Assembly (NCBI GenBank): GCA_910584825.1
Contig: CAJUCI010000005.1
Coordinates: 57,413-121,412, forward strand
Length of the DNA: 64,000 nucleotides
Source of the DNA: an uncultured Duncaniella sp.
GTDB taxonomy: Bacteria; Bacteroidota; Bacteroidia; Bacteroidales; Muribaculaceae
Reading direction: 5' to 3'
Each line of letters starts with the position of its first letter. Position 1 is the first letter of the stretch. Shown here piece after piece: positions 43,504-52,700 of the stretch. The notes beneath the pieces were generated by a model. It ran no database searches and was not told where the DNA came from. It was given only the letters and a program-made list of their open reading frames with translations. Position numbers and translations under genes: made by a program.

Positions 43504-44670
43504 TTAAACTCCTAAACTTTTATTGCTGTCGATGAGTTTGTTGATGGTGCGGACGGATGCCGAAGTGGTGAGGCCGTCCTGAGGGGTGTTGAGGCAGTAG
43601 TCCACGAGACGGTCGACGGTCGATGTGGCCACGTGCATGCGGGTGTCGGATGATGCGTAGTAGATGAACACCTTGCCGTCCTCGTCGGCTATCCAGCCGT
43701 TGGCGAAGAGCACGTTCATCACGTCGCCCATGTATTCCTCACCTACAGGAGCCATGAGGTATCCGCCGGGCGAGGCTATCTTCTCCCAAGGCTTCTCGAG
43801 CGAGGTCATGTACATGTAGAGCACGTAGCGCAGACCCGATGCGCAGCCGCGTACGCCGTGGGCCAGGTGGAGCCATCCGCGCGATGTCTTGATGGGGTGG
43901 GGGCCTTCGCCGTTCTTAACCTCCTTGATGGTGTGATAGTAGCGGGGGTCGATGATAGTTTCCTCCTTGACCTCGGCATGGCAGATGTCATCAACGAGTG
44001 CCCAGCCGATGCCGCCGCCGCTGCCGGTGTCGATAAATCCGTCCTGCGGGCGGGTGTAGAGGGCATATTTGCCGTCAACAAATTCGGGGTGAAGCACAAC
44101 GTTGCGCTGCTGCGACTTGCTGATGAGGTCGGGGAGACGCTCCCAGTTGTCGAGGTCCTTGGTGCGGGCTATGCCGCATGCAGCTGTGGCTGCCGAGAGG
44201 TCGCCGGGGCAGGAGTCGTCATGACGCTCCACGCAGAAGAGTCCGTAAATCCATCCGTCCTCATGGGCGGTGAGTCGCATGTCGTAGATGTTGGTGGCGG
44301 GGTCGTCGGTGTCAGGCATGGTGATGGGACGCTCACGGAAACGGAAGTTGTCGATGCCGTTGGGGCTCTCGGCTATGGCGAAGAATGACTTGCGGTCCAT
44401 ACCCTCGACACGCACCACGAGGAGATATTTGCCGTGCCACTTGATGGCTCCCGAGTTGAGTGTGGCGTTGCAGCCTATGCGCTCCATAAACCAGGGATTG
44501 GTCTCGGGGTTGAAATCATATTTCCAGGTGGGGGGTATCATGTCGGCCGTAACAACGGGATTCTGATAACGGTTGAAGATGCCGTTGCCTTCGAGCATCA
44601 CGTTGGGGCGGGTCACGAGTTCTTCGTAGCGGGCAAGGATAAGATTCTTGCGGTATTCAAATGTAGTCAT
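43504..44670 (-). CDS. GH130 4-O-beta-D-mannosyl-D-glucose phosphorylase
   Basis: A 388-residue cytosolic five-bladed propeller enzyme of GH130 subfamily 1. It splits mannosyl-beta-1,4-glucose with phosphate to mannose-1-phosphate and glucose. Matches to the Bacteroides mannosylglucose phosphorylase: RYEELVTRPNVMLEGNGIF, NPVVTADMIPPTWKYD, RIGCNATLNSGAI, the proton-donor block ATNIYDMRLTAHEDGWIYG, RNVVLHPEFVDGKYALYTRP and GEGPHPIKTSRGWLHLAHG with the phosphate-binding residues. ATG 44670 (MTTFEYRKN) is chosen over a TTG 15 bp upstream. It works directly after the epimerase in the pathway. Confidence 0.94.
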   Translation of the reverse strand: MTTFEYRKNLILARYEELVTRPNVMLEGNGIFNRYQNPVVTADMIPPTWKYDFNPETNPWFMERIGCNATLNSGAIKWHGKYLLVVRVEGMDRKSFFAIAESPNGIDNFRFRERPITMPDTDDPATNIYDMRLTAHEDGWIYGLFCVERHDDSCPGDLSAATAACGIARTKDLDNWERLPDLISKSQQRNVVLHPEFVDGKYALYTRPQDGFIDTGSGGGIGWALVDDICHAEVKEETIIDPRYYHTIKEVKNGEGPHPIKTSRGWLHLAHGVRGCASGLRYVLYMYMTSLEKPWEKIASPGGYLMAPVGEEYMGDVMNVLFANGWIADEDGKVFIYYASSDTRMHVATSTVDRLVDYCLNTPQDGLTTSASVRTINKLIDSNKSLGV

Positions 44671-44745
44671 AAAACTGCCTGTCAAAAAATAATCGGTATA
44701 GAATATAAATTATAGGGTTGGTTTCCGGTTTTTTTACCTTTCAGT

Positions 44746-45840
44746 TCATTTCACGAAAATAGCACGCGAGGTGTCGTGAAATTTCTTGAAGTCACCCTCG
44801 CCGGGATGTCCGGGGTAGGGGACATAGAAGTGATTGGGCTTCTCGCTCTCGATGGCGTTGCGCCACACGCATACGTAGGCGATGGGGAGCCCCTCGATTG
44901 AGGGCTGGAGCACGCGGGTGTACCAGTCGGCCACCTCGAGTCCTTCAAGGCCGGTCTCGGTGAACGCTGCAATCTTGCCGCGCTTGCGGGCCTCGTCAAC
45001 CACGTAGGGGAGCTGGGCCTTGATGCGGGCGGTGTATTCCTCGATGCCCTGCTCGCCGCCGAAATGGTAGATGTCGGTGCCGAGAATGTCGACATACTTG
45101 TCGCCGGGATAGGTCGAGAAGTACTGCTCGGGGGTGAGGTCCTTGTCGGGTGAGTAGGCCCACACCACATTGTCGATACCGGCTGAGTCAAAACGCTCGC
45201 GGGTCAGGTGCCAGAGGTTGATATACTGCTCGGGGGTGGAGTTGTTGGCTCCCCACCAGAACCATGAGCCGGAGTTTTCGTGCCAGGGGCGGAAGATTAC
45301 GGGGATGGGGTTGCCCTCGGAGTCCTTGAGCGATGAGATGAAGGCGGCTGCGCGGTCAATCCATGCCGTCATGGTGGCGGTGAGGGTCGAGTCGGTGGCC
45401 ATCATCTGGAGGGGCGATGTGCTGACGTCCCATGAGTCGCCGCCCGACACGGGGTTGCGCGGGTGCCATGAGATGGCGTTGATGCCTCCGCGTGCGTCCT
45501 GCTTGGCAATCTCGGCGGCGATGAACTCAAAGGGCACACCGTCAAGGTTCTTGGCCGAGTCAAGCTCTATCATGCCGAGGTCCCAGCTCATGAGTCCGGG
45601 ATACTCGCCGGTGACGGCCTTGACGTCAGACGCGCCGTCCTCGTAACGCCATGTGTGGCCATAGGCGGTGTCGTCGTGGTGGCCGAAGTAGAAGCGGCCT
45701 GAGTCAACAGCGTTCTGCAGACGCACGATGAGTGTTTCGGCGGGAGTGGGTGACTCCTCGACGGGGGCTGCGGACTTGTTGGCGTTGCCTGCGCATGAGG
45801 TGGTGAGGGCCACGGCTGCGATAAGGGGAAGATATTTCAT
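44746..45840 (-). CDS. GH26 beta-mannanase lipoprotein, mannobiose-releasing type
   Basis: A 364-residue lipoprotein (LTTSCAGN, Cys16) with a GH26 TIM barrel. Acid/base Glu lies in PVIFRPWHENSGSWFWWG and the nucleophile Glu in AFTETGLEG. The stretches YFGHHDDTAYGHTWRYEDG and AISWHPRNPVSGGDSWDVS resemble Bacteroides ovatus BoMan26A, a periplasmic enzyme that releases mannobiose; that specificity is inferred from resemblance. It lies between the GH94 and GH130 genes, 24 bp after GH94, and would supply the disaccharide for the symporter. Confidence 0.92.
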   Translation of the reverse strand: MKYLPLIAAVALTTSCAGNANKSAAPVEESPTPAETLIVRLQNAVDSGRFYFGHHDDTAYGHTWRYEDGASDVKAVTGEYPGLMSWDLGMIELDSAKNLDGVPFEFIAAEIAKQDARGGINAISWHPRNPVSGGDSWDVSTSPLQMMATDSTLTATMTAWIDRAAAFISSLKDSEGNPIPVIFRPWHENSGSWFWWGANNSTPEQYINLWHLTRERFDSAGIDNVVWAYSPDKDLTPEQYFSTYPGDKYVDILGTDIYHFGGEQGIEEYTARIKAQLPYVVDEARKRGKIAAFTETGLEGLEVADWYTRVLQPSIEGLPIAYVCVWRNAIESEKPNHFYVPYPGHPGEGDFKKFHDTSRAIFVK

Positions 45841-45864
45841 TAGATTGGGATTTATAAATCGAGA

Positions 45865-48303
45865 TTAACCCAGGGTGACTTCGACTTTGTTGACCGAGCC
45901 TGCGGGCTGGAGAGGGATGCGGTTGCCCTCGACAGGCTGACCGTTGACGGTGAGAGTCCTCACGCCGCGGAACACATGGGGGGGATTGCTGACCTTGATG
46001 TCATAGCGTGCGCCACGGAATTCGCGCGACACCTCATATCCGTTCCATGAGTCGGGTATGCAGGGGTCGATGACGAGTCCGTCATAGTCGGGCTTGATGC
46101 CGAGGATGAACTGTGTGATGGCATACCAGTTCCAGGCGGCTGTGCCTGTGAGCCATGAGTTCTTGGCCTCGCCGGGCTTGGCGGCGTCCTTGCCGGCTGT
46201 CATCTGGCAGTAGACGTAAGGCTCCACCTTGTGCAGGTCGCTTTTCTCCTCGAGATAGGCGGGGCATATCTTCTGATAGTATTCCCAGGCGCGGTCGCCT
46301 CGGCCGAGCACGGTCTCGCCGATGATTACCCAGGGGTTGTTGTGGGCGAAGATTCCGGCGTTCTCCTTGTAGCCTGCGGGGTAGGTGGAGATTTCGCCGT
46401 ACTCCATGACATATTCGGTGAAGGCGGGGTTGTTGAGCACGATGCCATGCTCGCAGTCGAGATATTTCTTGACCGAGTCAAGCGACTTCTTCACGAGGCC
46501 CTCCTCGAGTCCGATGCCGGCCATTGTGCACCAGCCCTGCGACTCGATGAAGATTTTGCCCTCCTTGTTCTCGTTTGAACCGACCTTGCGGCCATAGAAG
46601 TCATAGGCGCGGAGATACCATTCGCCGTCCCATCCGTGAGCCTTGACGGCCTCGACCATAGCGGCGACATGGCGGTCGGCGCGTGCGGCCTCGACGTCGA
46701 GACCGAGGCGACGGCAGAGGTCGGCATACTCGCGTCCGTAGATGACAAACTGTCCGGCTATCATGAGCGACTCAGCCTTGGAGCCTTCCGAGTTGTTCTC
46801 GGTGGTCTGGAATGACTCATTGGGGTCGTTGGAGAAGCAGTTGAGGTTGAGGCAGTCGTTCCAGTCGGCGCGACCGATGAGGGGGAGGCCGTGGGGGCCG
46901 AGATTGGTGATTACGTGGTCAAACGACACCTTGAGGTGCTGCATGAGCGACACTTCCGAGCCGGGCTTGTTGTCGAAGGGCACAGGCTCGTCGAGTATGG
47001 TGAAGTCGCCCGTCTCCTTGATATATGCGATGGTGCCGAAGATGAGCCACATGGGGTCGTCGTTAAATCCGCCGCCGATGTCGTTGTTGCCGCGCTTGGT
47101 GAGGGGCTGGTACTGGTGGTAGCAGCCTCCGTCGGGGAACTGTGTTGATGCGATGTCGATTATCCTCTCGCGTGCGCGCTCGGGTATCTGATGCACGAAT
47201 CCGGCGAGGTCCTGGTTGGAGTCGCGGAATCCCATGCCGCGTCCGATGCCGCTCTCGAAGAACGATGCCGAGCGCGAGAAGCAGAACGTAATCATGCACT
47301 GATACTGGTTCCAGATGTTGACCATGCGGTCAAGACGCTCGTCGCCGCTTGCGAGGGTGAAGCGGTCAAGCAGACGGTCCCAGTAGGCGCGGAGTTCGGC
47401 AAAAGCCTTCTCGACCTTCTCGACAGTGTCGAAGCGGGCCATAAGCTCACGGGCCGGGGCCTTGTTGATGATGCCCTTTGACTCCCACTTCTCGTCCTGC
47501 GGATTCTCGATGTAGCCGAGTGTGAAGATGAGGTCGCGGCTCTCGCCGGGGGCGAGGGTGATGTTGAGCGAATGTGATGCTATCGGGCTCCAGCCGTGGG
47601 CCACGGAGTTGCGTGAGCGTCCTTCGAGCACGGCCTCAGGCTCGTCAAAGCCGTTGTAGAGGCCGATGAATGTCTCGCGGTCGGTGTCGAAGCCGTCGAT
47701 GGGAGCGTTCACCGAGTAGAATGCGTAGTGGTTGCGACGCTCCTTGTATTCAGTCTTGTGATAGATGGTCGAGCCGTCAATCTCCACCTCGCCTGTCGAG
47801 AAGTTGCGCTGAAAGTTCTCCATGTCGGTGGCGGCGTTCCACAGGCACCACTCCTGGAATGAGAAGAGGGTGAATGTCTTGGGGCGGTCGCTCTTGTTGG
47901 TGAGTGTCAGGCGGGTGATTTCGGCGTGGGTGTCGAGGGGCACGAAGAAGAGAGCGCGTGCCTCGAGACCGTCCTTCTCGCCGGTGATGACGGTGTAGTT
48001 CATGCCGTGGCGGCACTCGTAGCGGTCAAGAGCGGTCTTGGTAGGCTTCCAACCGGGGTTCCAGACGGTGTCGCCGTCCTTGATATAGAAGTATCGGCCT
48101 CCGGCATCCATAGGGACACCGTTGTAGCGGTAGCGGGTTATGCGACGAAACTTGGCGTCCTTGTAGAACGAGTATCCTCCGGCAGTGTTGGAGATCAGTG
48201 AGAAGAAGTCCTTGTTGCCGAGATAGTTGATCCAGGGCCAGGGAGTGCGCGGGTTGGTGATGACATATTCGCGCCTTGCATCATCAAAGTGACCGTATTT
48301 CAT
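45865..48303 (-). CDS. GH94 cellobiose phosphorylase
   Basis: An 812-residue cytosolic phosphorylase, the length of Cellvibrio gilvus cellobiose phosphorylase (about 820) and closely similar along its whole length. It opens MKYGHFDDARREYVITNPRT and includes INYLGNKDFFSLISNTAGGY, RSASFFESGIGRGMGFRDSN, GNNDIGGGFNDDPMW and LIGRADWNDCLNLNCFS with the catalytic Asp. It converts cellobiose and phosphate to glucose-1-phosphate and glucose. In a mannan locus it implies that the substrate contains adjacent glucoses, as in glucomannan. No signal peptide. It begins about 220 bp after the upstream GH26 gene; hairpins lie in that gap. Confidence 0.95.
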   Translation of the reverse strand: MKYGHFDDARREYVITNPRTPWPWINYLGNKDFFSLISNTAGGYSFYKDAKFRRITRYRYNGVPMDAGGRYFYIKDGDTVWNPGWKPTKTALDRYECRHGMNYTVITGEKDGLEARALFFVPLDTHAEITRLTLTNKSDRPKTFTLFSFQEWCLWNAATDMENFQRNFSTGEVEIDGSTIYHKTEYKERRNHYAFYSVNAPIDGFDTDRETFIGLYNGFDEPEAVLEGRSRNSVAHGWSPIASHSLNITLAPGESRDLIFTLGYIENPQDEKWESKGIINKAPARELMARFDTVEKVEKAFAELRAYWDRLLDRFTLASGDERLDRMVNIWNQYQCMITFCFSRSASFFESGIGRGMGFRDSNQDLAGFVHQIPERARERIIDIASTQFPDGGCYHQYQPLTKRGNNDIGGGFNDDPMWLIFGTIAYIKETGDFTILDEPVPFDNKPGSEVSLMQHLKVSFDHVITNLGPHGLPLIGRADWNDCLNLNCFSNDPNESFQTTENNSEGSKAESLMIAGQFVIYGREYADLCRRLGLDVEAARADRHVAAMVEAVKAHGWDGEWYLRAYDFYGRKVGSNENKEGKIFIESQGWCTMAGIGLEEGLVKKSLDSVKKYLDCEHGIVLNNPAFTEYVMEYGEISTYPAGYKENAGIFAHNNPWVIIGETVLGRGDRAWEYYQKICPAYLEEKSDLHKVEPYVYCQMTAGKDAAKPGEAKNSWLTGTAAWNWYAITQFILGIKPDYDGLVIDPCIPDSWNGYEVSREFRGARYDIKVSNPPHVFRGVRTLTVNGQPVEGNRIPLQPAGSVNKVEVTLG

Positions 48304-48402
48304 TATTGTGTTTTAACTTAGTTCAATTCGTGAGGAGGAGAGAGAGTCTATTCGCATGGAGGGGAGAGCCTTTGTGAAGGGGAAGAGAGAGTCTTTGTGA
48401 GG

Positions 48403-48509
48403 CCGGGCGGGTATCAGCCGCCCGGTCCCTTGCCTTGCCCGGAGATGGCTCAGGGCAGGAGTTTGTTGAGTCGGCGTGGCAGAGATGCGACAAGTCGCTA
48501 CTCTGCCAC
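48403..48509. other. Two hairpins in the gap between GH26 and GH94 genes
   Basis: CCGGGCGG/CCGCCCGG (48403-48425) and GTGGCAGAG..CTCTGCCAC with an inner GCGAC/GTCGC (48476-48509). The second lies 15 nt past the GH26 stop. Neither is followed by a T-run on the minus strand, so they look like 3'-end protecting or processing structures. The remaining gap shows no TAnnTTTG promoter box for the GH94 gene. Confidence 0.6.
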
Positions 48510-48523
48510 ATGCGACTGTGGGT

Positions 48524-50254
48524 TTACTTTATTGAGAAGTCGCCGCGGTTGAGGACTGACGGGTGGTTGAGCACGGTGCTCCACTCGTTGTTCTTGTTCC
48601 ATGAGATGAAGCCGGGGCCGTTGCCGTCCTGTTCATACCAGCCCATGAAGTAGCTCCAGAGGCAGTTCTCAACAATCTGAGGCTCGATGTCGAGGAGGTT
48701 GCCGGTCTCGGAGAGGGCTACAATCTTCTTGCCTCCGATAGCCTCGTTCACGAGTGAGAACTTGGCTGTCTGGTCAGAGAGGGCAGCCTCATAGAGGTCG
48801 GCACCAACGATGTCGACATACTCGTCGCCGGGATAGGTTGACTGCAGCTGGGCAACCGATGCGGGCTGACCCTCGTTGCTGGTCTGCATAGTCCATACCC
48901 AGATGAGGTTGTTCAGGCCGTAGTCGTTGGTGAGAGTGTTGTAGAGCCACTTCCAGAGTTCCTTGGTAGTGTCAACACCGCTGTTGCCCCACCAGAACCA
49001 GTGACCCCATGTGAAGTCACCCACAGCCTCGTGGAACGGACGGAAGAGCACGGGGATACCGGCATCCTGCAGCAGCTTGAGGTAGCCTGCCACCTTAGCC
49101 ACGTCGGCAGTTGCGACAGCATTCTCGCGAGTGCCGGGGATGAGGACGTTGCTTGCAACAAAGCCCTTGCCGGTGCTCTCCTTGCAGGTCTTGCCCACGT
49201 AGACGGCTGTAGCGGTGTAGTCGTGGCCCGAGATGATGAAGCCGTTCTCCTTGACCTTGTCGGCCATCTCCTGATTGAGGCGGACTGAGAATTCATCTCC
49301 TGAAATATCGAAGTATTCAGTATTGGATGAGAGTCCTGCCCATTCTTTATCCTTGACTGAACCCTGTGCGCCGGCCTTGACATCCTTGATTTTTACAGTG
49401 ATGACAGTGCCGTCTGATACCTCGGCGCAGAGAGCCTTGGTGAATTCGGCGTCGGGGTTGGCTTCGGCATCGAATGTCAGCTGGATGTTGCCGCTCCAGT
49501 CGTCAGGCATTACGGTTTCGCCTGCCCATGCCTCCATGTCCACATTCCAGTGCCATGTCACAGCGGGGATGCTACCGGCATTCCATACGTTCTGCACGGG
49601 GGTGATGTCGCCGTAGTCAATCCAGTTGGCGGGCGATGATGCGAGGTGGATGTAGTCGAAGCCCACGATTGCGGGATACTTGCCGGCGGCATTGCTGATG
49701 AGGTCGCTGAATGCGGTGCCCCAGGCTACTTCGCCCATAGCTCCTGAGAGCTGCTTCTCGCCATAGTTCTCGAGCATGAAGCTGTAGAGACGCTTGGCCT
49801 CGGCAGTGGCGTTGGCATTGACGGGAGCGTTGGCAATCTTGCTCTTGTCGAGAGCGGGAGCCGGCTCGGCCTTGAAGTTGACGATTACAGCGGGGGCGAA
49901 GTTCATCGCATTGGGGGCGGTGACGGCGCGTGCCGGAATCTCGAAGGTGTAGTCCTTGCCTTTGGTGAGCGATACTTTGGCCTTGATGGTGTTGCCGTCG
50001 ACAATCTCTACCTCCTCGAGCGGTGTGCCGTTGAGAGTGATGGCTACTGCGGGGTTGAGGATGATGTCGTGGTCATATGTGACGGTGATGACGTCAGTCG
50101 ATACACTGACGGTTGCACCTTCGGTCACCGACACTGATGTGGCGGCAATCTCGTAGGCCGAAGGCTCGTCCCAGTCGGGCTTGTGGTCGTCATCACAGGC
50201 CACCATTACGGTGGCGAGTGATGCGGCCATGAATAGATATTTAATCTTGTTCAT
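48524..50254 (-). CDS. GH26 beta-mannanase surface lipoprotein with inserted binding-like module
   Basis: A 576-residue lipoprotein (MVACDDDHK, Cys20). An Ig-like domain (about 35-128) precedes the GH26 barrel (about 140-560). Acid/base is Glu409 in LFRPFHEAVGDFTWG and nucleophile Glu516 in ALSETGNL. Between VTWHWNV (residue 238) and GFVASNVLIPGTRENA (residue 364), which are close neighbours in ordinary GH26 enzymes, lies an extra module of about 110 residues with DWSGNIQLTF, VITVKIKDV, EFSVRLNQEMADKVKENGFI and SGHDYTATAVYVG. This is the same module type as in the glycan-binding proteins at 50285 and 31546. It is the last gene of the susCD operon and probably cuts mannan at the cell surface. 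Confidence 0.92.
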   Translation of the reverse strand: MNKIKYLFMAASLATVMVACDDDHKPDWDEPSAYEIAATSVSVTEGATVSVSTDVITVTYDHDIILNPAVAITLNGTPLEEVEIVDGNTIKAKVSLTKGKDYTFEIPARAVTAPNAMNFAPAVIVNFKAEPAPALDKSKIANAPVNANATAEAKRLYSFMLENYGEKQLSGAMGEVAWGTAFSDLISNAAGKYPAIVGFDYIHLASSPANWIDYGDITPVQNVWNAGSIPAVTWHWNVDMEAWAGETVMPDDWSGNIQLTFDAEANPDAEFTKALCAEVSDGTVITVKIKDVKAGAQGSVKDKEWAGLSSNTEYFDISGDEFSVRLNQEMADKVKENGFIISGHDYTATAVYVGKTCKESTGKGFVASNVLIPGTRENAVATADVAKVAGYLKLLQDAGIPVLFRPFHEAVGDFTWGHWFWWGNSGVDTTKELWKWLYNTLTNDYGLNNLIWVWTMQTSNEGQPASVAQLQSTYPGDEYVDIVGADLYEAALSDQTAKFSLVNEAIGGKKIVALSETGNLLDIEPQIVENCLWSYFMGWYEQDGNGPGFISWNKNNEWSTVLNHPSVLNRGDFSIK

Positions 50255-50284
50255 TGGTTAGTGTTCGGATTAGAGTAGGTTAGA

Positions 50285-52624
50285 TTACTGATTTTCCCAT
50301 GTGAGCTTGAGAAGAGTGTTACCGTCGCCCTGGATGATAAGACCGGCGGTGTTGTCGGTGGACGGGGGATTGAGGATACCTTCGATAATCTCGGCAGTAA
50401 GCTCGAAAGTGAGAAGGTTCTTAGGCTCGTTCCATTCGGCCATCGAACCGAAGCTCACCCAGTTGTTGTGATTGAGCTGCATCTGGTAGCCTGACTTGTT
50501 TTCGGCGAAGTATGCGCGAAGTATGGCACCCGGTTTAACACCCTTAAAGAGTTCCGGCTCGAGGTAGAGATGCGGTCCCCATGCGAGAGGATACTCGCCC
50601 TGGAATACCACAGTCTCGAGTGAGCGTTCCCACTCGATGTGGATTTTGCTGAGTACGAATCCTGTGCCCTGCACAATCATGCCGGTCTCTGACCATCCGT
50701 CCTCAGTTGTGAGTATGCGGTTGAGAAGGTCGGCAGTGAGCTCGAACTCATAGAGTGTTGTGCCTTCAGCGAAGTGTAATACTTCGTCGTCGTGTAACTT
50801 GGCCCAGTTAGCATCGTTAATCTGAATCTGGGGGTCGCTGGATGTGGTGTTGGTGTGGAAGACAATCTTTGCGCCTGCAGGTACATCCTTGAATGAATCC
50901 TTATAGAGTCGCACCTTATGCTCGTCGCCGTTCCAGTCAATCTCGACAACGTCATTGAATATCACGTTCTCGACATGGGTTGCGGGGATGAAGGCGATGT
51001 CATAGCTGATTGAGCCGTTTGACGATACGAGGGTAACCTGTGCTGTGGTGCCTACATTGTCGGGCACGAGGATGATGAGGTTGGTGCCCTGGAGGATGTG
51101 CTGTGTCTTTGTGCCGTTGACCTGAACCTCGGTGAGGAGCGATTCGTTGGCGATGGGGAGGGTGAATGTCTCGCCGGCATTGATTTCAGCGTCCTCGGCG
51201 GGAAGCTGGGTGGCATAAGCGCACTCGGGGGCTGTAAGCTCGATAGCGGGAGCCTCGACTGACTCACCGTTGGTGAGGAGGAGAGTCACGGTGTTGTTGC
51301 CGGCCTGGAGTGTGGCGGGCACCTTGATGGCAAACGAGATGGCTGTGGCATCCTTGACATCGACCTCGGTGGAACCGGCGAAGATAATCTTGGCCACGTT
51401 CTGGAGGTTCTTGCCGCTGACGGTGAGGTCACCGGCGAGTGCTGCGGGCGCGGGATTGTAGGCTACATTCTCGGGCTGGAGAGTCTTGACTGCTACGGGC
51501 ACTGACACGCCTGAGCCGGTGTTGAGCATTACATCGCCGCTCTGGGTGCCTGCGGGCACCTTGACGGTGATTTCAGTGGGTGATTTGGTCTCGGGCTCCA
51601 CTGCGTCGGCAACACCGGGGAATGTGATGTTGGTCACGAGTTCCATATTGACACCCTTGAACTTGATTACGTCGTCAGCCCAGATGTTGTCGGCGGGCTC
51701 GGCTACAACCTCCTCGGGGAGTGCAACGCCAATGGTGGCGGCGGCAACCTTGACGCCCGATAAGGGTATCATGACTACGGTACCGTTCTCGGTGTTGGCG
51801 GGAAGTTTGAATTCGATTTCGCTGTTGTCAGGTGTGCTGAACAGGAAGTCCACCTCGCCTGCACCGGGCACCTCTACCTTTCTTACGAGGTCGAGGTTGG
51901 TACCCTTGATTACGATGATGTCGCCGGGCTTCTTATTGTCGAGGCTGATTACATTCTCAACGGCGGGATGAGTAATCTGAAGCTCCTCTTCGCTCTTGAT
52001 TACGTTGGGTATAGGCTCGGCACCGTCGCTGAACTCAAGGATGCCTGACTTGGCCTCCTCGGGCACGATGAACGAGAGCTCGTCACGCTTGTGGGTGATG
52101 AAGTCATCCTCATCGACATAGATGCCGTCGGGGTAATTCTCCTTGTCGAAGATGCTTTCGTCATAGGAGAATGTCACGCGTGAGATGAGGTTGAGGTAAT
52201 CACCCTTGATGGTGAGGGCCTGACCGGGCTTAACGGGGGTGGGGAGCATCGACTCAATCACGATAGGTTCGGTGAACGAGAGCATTGTGAGAGTGGTGAT
52301 GTCGCCGCCGGCATGGTGGAGCACCAGTTTGCCGGGCTCGGCATCCTGAGGCACCGTGATGCGGATTTCCTCAGACGAGATTACGCGGATATCGGTGATG
52401 TCGGCTGTGCCGGGGATGGAGATTGAGTTAATCTGGTCCATGCCTGAGCCGAGAAAACGCAGCTCACCTCCACGCATGACCGGCGAGGGACCCCATACAT
52501 TGAGGCTAACCCCACCTTTATATTGCTGTGTATCGAAGTCGTCATTTTCGCATGATGTCAGCACGGGAAGCATGAACGCCACGCAGAGCAGAAGCAGACT
52601 CGAAATGTTAAATATTTTTTTCAT
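50285..52624 (-). CDS. IPT/TIG-domain surface glycan-binding lipoprotein (SGBP-like)
   Basis: A 779-residue lipoprotein (PVLTSCENDD, Cys25). After the anchor come about five IPT/TIG beta-sandwiches, each opening with strands such as VMRGGELRFLGSGM, VKPGQALTIKGDYL, KKPGDIIVIKGTNL and ALAGDLTVSGKNL. Two C-terminal modules (about 555-665 and 667-778) have the VVFQGEYPL...VKPGAILRAYF...GLIIQGDGNTLLKL pattern also found in the GH26 at 48524 and the protein at 31546, and are the likely glycan-binding part. It has no catalytic motif. It is fourth in the susC operon, after a strong intercistronic hairpin. Confidence 0.85.
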   Translation of the reverse strand: MKKIFNISSLLLLCVAFMLPVLTSCENDDFDTQQYKGGVSLNVWGPSPVMRGGELRFLGSGMDQINSISIPGTADITDIRVISSEEIRITVPQDAEPGKLVLHHAGGDITTLTMLSFTEPIVIESMLPTPVKPGQALTIKGDYLNLISRVTFSYDESIFDKENYPDGIYVDEDDFITHKRDELSFIVPEEAKSGILEFSDGAEPIPNVIKSEEELQITHPAVENVISLDNKKPGDIIVIKGTNLDLVRKVEVPGAGEVDFLFSTPDNSEIEFKLPANTENGTVVMIPLSGVKVAAATIGVALPEEVVAEPADNIWADDVIKFKGVNMELVTNITFPGVADAVEPETKSPTEITVKVPAGTQSGDVMLNTGSGVSVPVAVKTLQPENVAYNPAPAALAGDLTVSGKNLQNVAKIIFAGSTEVDVKDATAISFAIKVPATLQAGNNTVTLLLTNGESVEAPAIELTAPECAYATQLPAEDAEINAGETFTLPIANESLLTEVQVNGTKTQHILQGTNLIILVPDNVGTTAQVTLVSSNGSISYDIAFIPATHVENVIFNDVVEIDWNGDEHKVRLYKDSFKDVPAGAKIVFHTNTTSSDPQIQINDANWAKLHDDEVLHFAEGTTLYEFELTADLLNRILTTEDGWSETGMIVQGTGFVLSKIHIEWERSLETVVFQGEYPLAWGPHLYLEPELFKGVKPGAILRAYFAENKSGYQMQLNHNNWVSFGSMAEWNEPKNLLTFELTAEIIEGILNPPSTDNTAGLIIQGDGNTLLKLTWENQ

Positions 52625-52648
52625 CTTGATGGTTGTCTCTTGTTTTTT

Positions 52649-52689
52649 GCAAGTGCCCGACTTGTGTTAAAGCTGCATCGGGCACTTGC
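52649..52689. other. Intercistronic hairpin within the susC operon
   Basis: A perfect 12-bp stem (GCAAGTGCCCGA, 52649-52660, with 52678-52689) and 17-nt loop between the two glycan-binding protein genes. On the minus strand it is followed by A-rich, not T-rich sequence, so it is unlikely to be a simple terminator and may set the ratio of upstream to downstream mRNA. Confidence 0.7.
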
Positions 52690-52700
52690 TATGGTGAGCA

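Noticed and set aside
43504..44685. TTG start 15 bp upstream for the GH130 gene
   Set aside because: ATG 44670 begins the conserved MTTFEYRKN-type N terminus and is the stronger start.
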